Shown: positions 26,615-34,421 of the stretch, one piece after another
Position numbering within the stretch: position 1 is the stretch's first letter
Layout of the letters: each line of letters begins with the position of its first letter
Made by a program: the position numbers and the translations under genes
The notes under the pieces: generated by a model
What the model was told of the DNA's origin: nothing
What the model saw: the letters and a program-made list of their open reading frames with translations, nothing else
Databases searched by the model: none
Source of the DNA: PNNG01 sp046291695
GTDB taxonomy: Bacteria; Bacteroidota; Bacteroidia; UBA7662
Length of the DNA: 64,000 bases
Direction of reading: 5' to 3'
Assembly (NCBI GenBank): GCA_046291695.1
Contig: JBKBSO010000004.1
Coordinates: forward strand, 1-64,000

Positions 26615-29600
26615 GACCTTGCTCTCCTTTCTCTGGCTGTATTTCATCGCCCTCCTCTGATTTTTCCTCGGCCCCATCCTTTTCGTTTTCTGTGCCTGCC
26701 CCATCGTCTTCCCCATCTAGTTCATCTTCGCCCTGGCCTCCCCCTCCATCATCAGGTGGAGATTGTTTGGGCTGTGGACTGCGCTTGGCTACTTGTCTTG
26801 CACGAAGTTCTTCTAAGCGCTGTCGTGCTTGTGCAGTAATTTCATCGGCGGCACGATTTTCAATAATACTCTGTAAGGTGGCTATGGCCTGAAAATCTTC
26901 ATCAAGGGCTACATAGGTTTCCGCTAACAGCAAAAAGGCACGTCCAATCCAATAGTCGTAATACGGGATTTTATCTACCAATTCAAAAATGGTATTCTGG
27001 CAGGGCACAAATTCCTGCCGTTTAAATTGAATTTCGGCAATAAAATACTTGGCAGCAGCACCTGTTTCGCTTTTAGTTTGCTCGTACAAACTTGTAAAGG
27101 CTACAAAAGCATCCGAAAGTTGGTTGTTTTGAAGTAACAATCTTGCTAAAACTAAACGGGCATCAAAACGCAAACTTTCTCCGGTATGCTCAAAGTCGAG
27201 CAACTTATTGGCATATACCCCAGCTTGCTCCCACTGCTCAACGGCAAAATACGAACGCATCAAGCCTTGGTAAGCATCCAGTACATTCCAACGCGAATCA
27301 CTATTGCTTTCGAGTTTGAGGTAATAACTAATCGCCTCGGCATAATCCTTTCTTCCAAAATAATGCTTTGCTAAACGGGCATAGGTTCGTTCGCTATACA
27401 AATTGCGCGCCTGATCGGCCACAAAACGCAGGTCTTGCAGCATCAATTCCGTTCTGTCTTCGCGACCATAGCAATCGGCTCGCAAAAAGCGGGCGTTCAC
27501 AGCAAAAAAACCGTCGGGAAACTTATTGATGTACTTAGTAAGTTCCGCAATGGCCTTTCCACATTCATTTTGATTATACACCAACTCTGCAGCCTGAAAG
27601 GTAATGGAGTCGGCCTCCGACAAAGTAACAGAAGCCGATGGCACAGTAGCGGCAAACTGCAAAAAGGTTTCTACCTCATTGCGCTGAATGTAAATATTTT
27701 TTATCCCTGCCAAGGCATCTCGTGATTCCTGCGTTTTTGGATAATCCGTTATTACCCGCTTGTACGCCAACAATGCCTGGTCAAACTGCTCCTGATTGTA
27801 ATAAACCAGTCCTTTTACCAACAAGGCATTCTTCAACAATAAACTATTCGGACGCTTCCGCTCCAGCGTATCGATCATTCCTAAGGCTTTGGCATATTCC
27901 AGGTTAATGAAATAATTGTTGGCCAATTCCAAGATGGCATTGTCGAGGTACAAAGAGGTGGGATATTGGCTAATTAACGCCTGAAGTGACGCTACTTTCT
28001 TCTCGCGCTGATTGAGCAAGCCCAACAGAATGGCCTGCTGAAAATTTGCATAATCGCCTCCCGAAAGCTTGCGGTCTACCACCAGCTGATAGTAATTCAC
28101 GGCGTCCTGATAAGCATTCAAGGCAAAATGCGCATCACCTAAACGCAGTAAAACATCTCCATAAATATTCTGTATAAACTGATGGTATTGGATATCCTTA
28201 TCGCCATTGAGTATGCCCTGATAAGCCTTTTCAAAATGACTCACTGCCAATAGATACTCCTGCTGCTTAAAATAGCAATACCCCAAGCCATAGTGTGCTG
28301 CTACGATGGAGTTCTCAGGCTCCAAACCTGAGGTAACCGGATAGGCTTGCACAAATTTCTGAAATTCGGTGGTTGCCGCTCGTAAATTATTGAGCCTATA
28401 CAAAGATTCTGCCTTCCAAAAATGACTTTGTGCTGCAATGGTCTTGTCGATGGGCTGACTTAAAGATTTATCAAAAAACTTGACCGCTTCGTGGAAAATA
28501 CCCTGATTAAACAACTCAACACCTCGAAAATAGGCCACTTTTTGGTAAGAGCGATTGATGGTTAAGTTCCGGCCACTGATGCCCTCAATCACCTCTACTG
28601 CCTCCCTGAAATTCTTGGTAGATAAAAGCAAATTCCCCAAATGCTCTCGTGCTTCATCGGCATATTTTGAGCGAGGATAACTGGTCACAAAATCCTTGAG
28701 CCAACTTAACGACTGCGGGTGAATATTGAGCTCGTAGCCTAATTTGGCATGATTAAATGCCGCCGTTTCCTGAATTTCTAAATCGTAACTCAACCTCGAC
28801 GCAGCATAAAAACTCGATAAAGCCTGCTCCTTCTGGCCCAAACGCAAGTAGCAATCACCTAAAATAAAGGTAGCACTCTGCCCAACACTGTCAGTTCGCG
28901 AGGCTGTTTTTGATAAATTCCTAACCGCTTCTTTGTATTCTTTGGCGATGTAGGCAGCATAACCTAGCTGGTAATAGTCTTCACTCACCAATTGCCCCCC
29001 TTGCTCCTGATACCGCTTGAGATACGGTATAGCTTTTACAAATTCAGACTTGCGAAAATAGGCCTGTGCAATGAGGTAATTGATGTTGGCCAACTGCTTT
29101 ATTTCCTTATTGGCACTGAGCGGTAAGGCATAGGCAAGCATTTCGTCGTAACGATTAAGCTCAAAAAGCAATTTTGAAATGTAGTACGGAATAATACGTG
29201 CATAATTGGCCGATTCCTTTAGCTTATAGAAATACTGCAAAGCTTCTTCACCATCACCTGCTTCGTAAGCGATAAGGCCTAAATAATAATTGGCCGGATA
29301 ATGGTATTCATTTTTTAATCCACTAATCTGCTCCAGCTCCCTTTTGGCTTCTTTATGTTGATTCTTGGTGAAGTAGCTGTAACCCAAATAATAATGGGCA
29401 GCCGCAGCTTGTTGTAAACTAAGTAAACTCGCATCTAAAGAGGCCAGTACAGGAATCACTTCTCTGTACTTCTTAGAAATAAAATAAAACTGCCCTAAGA
29501 AAAATTTTGCCTCACTTACTTCAAGCGCTTCCGGATAATTTTCAATAAATGCCAACAACTGCAAATCCGCATCCTTCTGACGTAGTTGGGCTGTACTGAT

Positions 29601-29846
29601 GGCTTTATAAAAGCGTGCCTCTCTGTAAATACGCTGCTCTTCTTCCAGTTCAGAAGGTGGAAAAATCCGTTCAATTACTTTTTCAAATTGCTTCTTCGCA
29701 GCCACATAACGCTCCTGCTCATACAAACGAACCGCGGCAGCCAAATCAGCCTCCGGTTGGTTGTATTTTTGCGTACGTTGAGCATAAAGGCTCAAACTGC
29801 TTAATAAAATGATGCTGATGGCCAGAAGTATTTTGTGCATGCGCAT
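26607..29846 (-). CDS. Large exported TPR-repeat protein with acidic C-terminal tail
   Basis: This protein of about 1,079 residues is exported through a signal peptide (MRMHKILLAISIILLSSLSLYAQ). The frame is open 23 codons upstream, but this start fits the signal peptide. From about residue 35 to 1000 it is almost wholly tetratricopeptide-like helix pairs (YYLGYSYFTKNQHKEAKREL, YQLGYAAYIAKEYKEAVRNL, YGLGYCYFKQQEYLLAVSHF), perhaps 25 or more, forming a long solenoid. The last 50 residues are low-complexity Asp/Glu/Gly (DDGGGGQGEDELDGEDDG). It probably works as a periplasmic scaffold with the barrel and SPOR proteins encoded downstream. No enzymatic motif is seen. Confidence 0.88.
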   Translation of the reverse strand: MRMHKILLAISIILLSSLSLYAQRTQKYNQPEADLAAAVRLYEQERYVAAKKQFEKVIERIFPPSELEEEQRIYREARFYKAISTAQLRQKDADLQLLAFIENYPEALEVSEAKFFLGQFYFISKKYREVIPVLASLDASLLSLQQAAAAHYYLGYSYFTKNQHKEAKRELEQISGLKNEYHYPANYYLGLIAYEAGDGEEALQYFYKLKESANYARIIPYYISKLLFELNRYDEMLAYALPLSANKEIKQLANINYLIAQAYFRKSEFVKAIPYLKRYQEQGGQLVSEDYYQLGYAAYIAKEYKEAVRNLSKTASRTDSVGQSATFILGDCYLRLGQKEQALSSFYAASRLSYDLEIQETAAFNHAKLGYELNIHPQSLSWLKDFVTSYPRSKYADEAREHLGNLLLSTKNFREAVEVIEGISGRNLTINRSYQKVAYFRGVELFNQGIFHEAVKFFDKSLSQPIDKTIAAQSHFWKAESLYRLNNLRAATTEFQKFVQAYPVTSGLEPENSIVAAHYGLGYCYFKQQEYLLAVSHFEKAYQGILNGDKDIQYHQFIQNIYGDVLLRLGDAHFALNAYQDAVNYYQLVVDRKLSGGDYANFQQAILLGLLNQREKKVASLQALISQYPTSLYLDNAILELANNYFINLEYAKALGMIDTLERKRPNSLLLKNALLVKGLVYYNQEQFDQALLAYKRVITDYPKTQESRDALAGIKNIYIQRNEVETFLQFAATVPSASVTLSEADSITFQAAELVYNQNECGKAIAELTKYINKFPDGFFAVNARFLRADCYGREDRTELMLQDLRFVADQARNLYSERTYARLAKHYFGRKDYAEAISYYLKLESNSDSRWNVLDAYQGLMRSYFAVEQWEQAGVYANKLLDFEHTGESLRFDARLVLARLLLQNNQLSDAFVAFTSLYEQTKSETGAAAKYFIAEIQFKRQEFVPCQNTIFELVDKIPYYDYWIGRAFLLLAETYVALDEDFQAIATLQSIIENRAADEITAQARQRLEELRARQVAKRSPQPKQSPPDDGGGGQGEDELDGEDDGAGTENEKDGAEEKSEEGDEIQPEKGEQGHE

Positions 29847-30028
29847 GGGGTTTACAATCGCACTCCTAATAACGAAAATAGAAGTCTTTATTGCTTTGTT
29901 GCTATAGCTAAACAAAACTACTCATCGCAATGCCAACTGCACAGCTTCGCCGCCTTCATTAAAGCCAGAAGTTTTAAACACTGTGGATAAACACCGCCTG
30001 TTTTGTCTGTAATAATGAACAGTTGGCC

Positions 30029-32341
30029 TTAAAAACTCAAGGTTACCCCTACACTTGGCAAAATGGGCAACTGATTTACCCGGGTAAAGTTTACGCGATC
30101 AAAGTAAAAAATGTTCTCGCGATTGTACACATTACTCAAGCTAAAGTTGAAATCAAGCTCCGTACGATCGCTCAAAGGCATATTGTGGCGTAACGACAAA
30201 TCCAAACGATGATACGTTGGCAATCTACCCTGGTTAAAGTCGGCATACAAAATCCCTAAACTTCCATTCTGCCCGAGATAATCAGTGTTTACACCGCCAC
30301 TGAAATCAATATTGGGATAAAACCCTTGGGTTTGGGTAAAAGGAAAACCTGATCCAAAATTCCAACGGCCGCTAAACTCCCAATTGAGATTTTTGCCAAA
30401 AGTATAGGTCGATACCACATTAACGTTGTGGCGACGATCGAAACTTGGGTTATAGGTCCTTATGCCATCAAATCGATCCACATAGGTCCAAGAATATGTC
30501 GTCCACAAATAAAAACGTTTGCGGTCATACTTTAATCGAAAATCAAAACCATAAGCCTGGCCACGCTCAATGATGTAGTCTTTCTTTAAAAAATCTGGGC
30601 GATCATCAAAAGCCGGTATATCTTCAAAAATCTTATCACGATTGAGATTGGTAAGCTGATTAAAGTCTTTTAAATAGGCCTCTACATTAAATTCAAAGTG
30701 TTTAGCAATATCAAACTCTACACCACCTATCAAATGACGCGCTTTTTGCAGCTTAGACGTAACCGGCTGCCCATCGAAAGTACGTGGCAAATTATCAGGA
30801 CCCGATAAAAAGCCAAAGAACAAATTCACCACATCCCGATCCGACACAGCACTGATCAGGTTTTGCGAATACAATCCACCTGCAAACTTTAAACGGAATT
30901 TTTTGCTCAAGTTATACTTAGCCCCTAACCGCGGCTCAAGCGATAACTCACCTAAGGAAGAATAAAAATGCGCCCGAAAGCCCGGCTCCAATACCAGTTT
31001 ATCCGTTAAATATTTGTATTTAATGAACCCTGCTAATTCCGTTGTATTGGCTTCCTGACTTATGATCAGGCGGTTAGGATTGGTAAAGTTAAAGTTCGTG
31101 CCAAATCCGATGATATCTACCCCATAAACTATTTCATCTTTCTCTAAAAACTGAGTAATGGTAAGGTTACCATTGAACCCCGAAATGCTGCTTACGCGCG
31201 GGCTCCCATCTCCTTCAACCTGGGTGGCTTCATAATCAGAATAGGCCAGCGTACCGCTGATCAAACTCGTACTTCCATCAGGAATTAACACAAAATTAGC
31301 TCCTAAACCAACCGAATTCCACCCAATGTCGGCAATCTGCCTGAAATTAACCCGGTCGTTAAAATTAAAACCGAACAAGCTCAACTTGCTACCATTGTTT
31401 GCTTTAAAGGTTGCTTTGCCATAGATATCATTAAAACTAAAGGGCAAACCATTACTGTCGGCGTAGCTGTAAATGATAGGCGAAGTGCGATTTAGGTAGG
31501 ATGATTTGCCTGCCAGCACAAAGGTGGGGGCAAGGTTATTCGGGTTTTTCGGCTTCGCTAAAGGCCCTTCAAGTACAACGCGACCTAAAAAGGGGCTTGC
31601 CCCTACTTTACCGGTTAACCGTTTTTGATTTCCATCACGGGTAGAAATATCCATTACCGCCGAAATCCGACCTCCATGGTCAGCATTATACCCCCCGGTG
31701 TACACATCAGCATTTTTGATGATGTCGGTTTCGAAAACAGAAAATAGCCCAATAGAATGAAATGGATTGTAAATAATCATGCCATCAAGCATTACTTTAT
31801 TTTGTACAGGCGATCCTCCACGGATGTACAATTGTCCTCCTTGATCACCGGTAAATATCACGCCCGGCAATACTTGAAGGTATTGAGCGATATCTGCATC
31901 TCCCCCAACACTTACAATTTGCGTGATTTGTTTGGCTGTTACTGTTTCTACCGAAACTTTCACCGAAGTGAGCTGCTCCTGTTTTTCGGCACTCACTTCA
32001 ATTTCACTGAGGCGAATGGAAGACTTATTTAAGAATAACTTCTGATTAAGAATGGCCCCTGGCTTTAAGGTAATTTCCACCTGGGCCGTATCATACCCGA
32101 GGTAAGTACTCATCAAGGTATAAGTTCCAGCAGGAACCTTACTGATAGTGAAAAAACCATTCACGTCAGTACTTGCCCCATAGGTGGTACCCTTTAAAAA
32201 TACATTGGTAAACAAGATGGGTTCACCACTCGACTTATCGTACACAAATCCACGTACTGTTGCCGTACTCTCTTGGGCATGTAATTCAGAAAAACTCGCA
32301 GCTAAATACAAAAAGAGGATTACCCCTAAAAACTTCTTCAT
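30029..32341 (-). CDS. TonB-dependent receptor with CarboxypepD_reg-like domain
   Basis: This 770-residue outer-membrane receptor has a signal peptide ending LHAQ. The N-terminal carboxypeptidase-regulatory-like domain (TVRGFVYDKSSGEPILFTNVFLKGT...GTYTLMSTYLGY) covers about residues 27-110. The plug domain follows (VLPGVIFTGDQGGQLYIRGGSPVQNKVMLDGMIIYNP) and then a 22-strand barrel ending VGVTLSF. It should import a ligand using TonB energy. No SusD partner is adjacent, so it is not a classical SusC glycan receptor; a siderophore, peptide or other small ligand is possible. It lies 182 nt upstream of the TPR gene, probably in a separate transcript. Confidence 0.9.
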   Translation of the reverse strand: MKKFLGVILFLYLAASFSELHAQESTATVRGFVYDKSSGEPILFTNVFLKGTTYGASTDVNGFFTISKVPAGTYTLMSTYLGYDTAQVEITLKPGAILNQKLFLNKSSIRLSEIEVSAEKQEQLTSVKVSVETVTAKQITQIVSVGGDADIAQYLQVLPGVIFTGDQGGQLYIRGGSPVQNKVMLDGMIIYNPFHSIGLFSVFETDIIKNADVYTGGYNADHGGRISAVMDISTRDGNQKRLTGKVGASPFLGRVVLEGPLAKPKNPNNLAPTFVLAGKSSYLNRTSPIIYSYADSNGLPFSFNDIYGKATFKANNGSKLSLFGFNFNDRVNFRQIADIGWNSVGLGANFVLIPDGSTSLISGTLAYSDYEATQVEGDGSPRVSSISGFNGNLTITQFLEKDEIVYGVDIIGFGTNFNFTNPNRLIISQEANTTELAGFIKYKYLTDKLVLEPGFRAHFYSSLGELSLEPRLGAKYNLSKKFRLKFAGGLYSQNLISAVSDRDVVNLFFGFLSGPDNLPRTFDGQPVTSKLQKARHLIGGVEFDIAKHFEFNVEAYLKDFNQLTNLNRDKIFEDIPAFDDRPDFLKKDYIIERGQAYGFDFRLKYDRKRFYLWTTYSWTYVDRFDGIRTYNPSFDRRHNVNVVSTYTFGKNLNWEFSGRWNFGSGFPFTQTQGFYPNIDFSGGVNTDYLGQNGSLGILYADFNQGRLPTYHRLDLSLRHNMPLSDRTELDFNFSLSNVYNRENIFYFDRVNFTRVNQLPILPSVGVTLSF

Positions 32342-32452
32342 CTAAATAAATCGAACGCCGAATTTAGCACATCGCTTAGCAAATGACAACGCTTTGTTTG
32401 GAAAGCTTGTTAAAATCCGTTAATTAATCGTTTTGTGACAATTTATCGACAA

Positions 32453-33067
32453 TCACAAAACATCCAAGCTGCCTTTTCCTTCCCGAATCACCTCCGGTTC
32501 GTCGCCGGTACAATCAATAACCGTTGAGGGTTCATTGTCACCAAATCCACCATCTACCAATAAATCTACCTGATCCTGATACTTCTCGTAAATCAAGTCG
32601 GGGTCGGTGGTATATTCAATGATCTCATCATCATCATGAATAGAGGACGACACAATGGGATGCCCTAGTGCTTCTACTATGGCTAGTGCAATGGCGTTGT
32701 TTGGCACCCGAATCCCGATGGTCTTTTTGCGACTATGAAATATTTTAGGAACCTGATTATTGGCCTTCAGAATAAAGGTGTATGGCCCGGGCAAGGCCCT
32801 TTTCATCATCCGGAAGACTTCGTTGCTTATTTGCAGGGTATAATCAGATAAATTGCTGAGGTCTCTACAAATGATCGCATAATTTGCTCCGCCGTCTAAC
32901 TTTTTAAGCCGATTAATCTTTTCAATGGCTTTGCTGTTGTACATATCTGCGCCAAATGCATACACCGTATCGGTGGGGTAAATAATTACCCCTCCTTTGC
33001 GCAAGTAATCAACCACTTGTTCAAGTTGGCGCGCATTTACATTTTCCTCGTACAACCGAATTCGCAT
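32453..33067 (-). CDS. L-threonylcarbamoyladenylate synthase (Sua5/YciO/YrdC family)
   Basis: This 204-residue YrdC-domain protein fits the enzyme that makes threonylcarbamoyl-AMP from threonine, bicarbonate and ATP, the first step of t6A37 tRNA modification. Key segments are GGVIIYPTDTVYAFGAD, KAIEKINRLKK, PGPYTFILKA, IGIRVPNNAIALAIVEALGHPIVSSS and PSTVIDCTGDEPEVIREGKG. It lacks the Sua5 C-terminal domain, so it is the short TsaC or YciO form, and YciO-type specificity cannot be excluded. It lies just downstream of the sucC terminator. Confidence 0.88.
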   Translation of the reverse strand: MRIRLYEENVNARQLEQVVDYLRKGGVIIYPTDTVYAFGADMYNSKAIEKINRLKKLDGGANYAIICRDLSNLSDYTLQISNEVFRMMKRALPGPYTFILKANNQVPKIFHSRKKTIGIRVPNNAIALAIVEALGHPIVSSSIHDDDEIIEYTTDPDLIYEKYQDQVDLLVDGGFGDNEPSTVIDCTGDEPEVIREGKGSLDVL

Positions 33068-33080
33068 GGTTAAAAATACA

Positions 33081-33106
33081 AAAAGCAGCGCTTATGCGCT
33101 GCTTTT
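33081..33106 (-). terminator. Terminator of sucC
   Basis: AAAAGCAGCGC and GCGCTGCTTTT form a perfect 11-bp stem with loop TTAT and T runs in both directions. It lies 21 nt after the sucC stop and 13 nt before the next gene's start, so that gene needs its own promoter or read-through. Confidence 0.8.
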
Positions 33107-33127
33107 TCATTTATAAAGTATTTACGT

Positions 33128-34318
33128 TCACTTTAAAACCGACTCTACCAGGTCAGCTGCTTCTTTTAATTCAACAGCGGCAAGAATCTTGAGGCCTGAA
33201 GCATCCAGAATTTCTTTAGCTTCTGTAGCGTTGGTGCCTTGCAATCGTACGATAATAGGCACTTGAATATCACCAATCTGATTATAGGCTTCAACAATAC
33301 CGTTTGCAACACGGTCGCAACGTACAATACCTCCGAAAATGTTCACGAGAATCGCTTTCACATTAGGATCCTTCAAGATGATGTTAAAGGCATTGGCTAC
33401 ACGCTCTGCATTGGCGGTACCTCCTACATCCAAAAAATTGGCAGGTTCACCACCAGAAAGCTTGATGATATCCATGGTAGCCATGGCCAAGCCTGCACCA
33501 TTCACCATACAACCCACATTTCCGTCGAGTTTAACGTAATTCAGGTTAAATTCACCGGCCTCTACTTCGGTAGGGTCTTCTTCAAGCGTATCGCGCATAG
33601 CTGCGATATCTGTATGTCGGTAAAGCGCATTTTCATCAATATTCACTTTGGCATCTACCGCAATAATTTTATCATCAGAGGTTTTAAGTACCGGATTGAT
33701 TTCAAACATATCGGCATCGGTAGCATGGTAAGCCTTCACCAAAGCACTTACAAATTTCACCATTTCTTTGAAAGCATTACCCGATAGCCCGAGGTTAAAG
33801 GCTATTTTACGTGCCTGAAATCCCTGCAAGCCTACTCGAGGATCAATTTCTTCCTTAAAAATAAGGTGAGGTGTTTTTTCAGCAACCTCTTCAATATCCA
33901 TCCCGCCCTCAGTAGAATACATCACAATCGTACGCGCTTTGGCACGGTCGAGCAATACCGACATATAAAACTCTTTGGTTTCAGTTGGACCAGGATAGTA
34001 AACATCTTGTGCAACCAACACCTTATGTACTTTCTTGCCCTCAGCACCGGTTTGCGGTGTTACCAGCTGCATGCCAATGATCGCGCTGGCCCTTTCACGC
34101 ACTTCATCGAGTGACTTGGCTAGCTTTACGCCGCCTCCTTTACCCCGACCACCTGCATGAATCTGAGCCTTTACCACCCACCAGCCGGTGCCGGTTTCTT
34201 CCTGAAGTTTTTTTGCCGCCGCTACTGCCTCGTCTGGCGTATGGGCCACAATGCCCTCTTGTATGCCTACACCGAAGCGCTTTAGCAATTCTTTACCCTG
34301 ATATTCGTGAATGTTCAT
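33128..34318 (-). CDS. sucC: Succinyl-CoA synthetase (ADP-forming) beta subunit
   Basis: This 396-residue ATP-grasp subunit begins MNIHEYQGKELLKRFGV. The nucleotide-binding loop is AGGRGKGGGVKL, the metal and phosphate region is FEINPVLKTSDDKIIAVDAKVNIDENALYRH, and the CoA-ligase half carries GNVGCMVNGAGLAMATMDIIKLSGGEPANFLDVGG and VNIFGGIVRCD. With the alpha subunit, which is not in this window, it makes ATP or GTP from succinyl-CoA in the TCA cycle. The gene is monocistronic, with a clear promoter and terminator. Confidence 0.97.
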   Translation of the reverse strand: MNIHEYQGKELLKRFGVGIQEGIVAHTPDEAVAAAKKLQEETGTGWWVVKAQIHAGGRGKGGGVKLAKSLDEVRERASAIIGMQLVTPQTGAEGKKVHKVLVAQDVYYPGPTETKEFYMSVLLDRAKARTIVMYSTEGGMDIEEVAEKTPHLIFKEEIDPRVGLQGFQARKIAFNLGLSGNAFKEMVKFVSALVKAYHATDADMFEINPVLKTSDDKIIAVDAKVNIDENALYRHTDIAAMRDTLEEDPTEVEAGEFNLNYVKLDGNVGCMVNGAGLAMATMDIIKLSGGEPANFLDVGGTANAERVANAFNIILKDPNVKAILVNIFGGIVRCDRVANGIVEAYNQIGDIQVPIIVRLQGTNATEAKEILDASGLKILAAVELKEAADLVESVLK

Positions 34319-34340
34319 GTGATATTTGTATTAAACTCGC

Positions 34341-34370
34341 CAAAAATAGGGCGAAATGCCGTGAAAGCAA
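34341..34370 (-). promoter_or_regulatory. Promoter of sucC
   Basis: On the minus strand TTG (34370-34368), 19 nt and TATTTTTG (34348-34341) fit the Bacteroidota consensus. The predicted start is about 34336, giving a leader of about 18 nt. Confidence 0.7.
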
Positions 34371-34421
34371 AGCTATTTCCTGTGCTTTTATCCCTCCCTG
34401 CACCTCAGCTGCTTCCACTAC

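Noticed and set aside
26615..26716. Longer N-terminus for the barrel gene at 24953
   Set aside because: The extra residues come from the reverse reading of the acidic tail of the TPR gene and would mask the signal peptide.
26692..26892. Proline/serine-rich open frame on the plus strand
   Set aside because: It is antisense to the acidic tail of the TPR protein and has no start signal.
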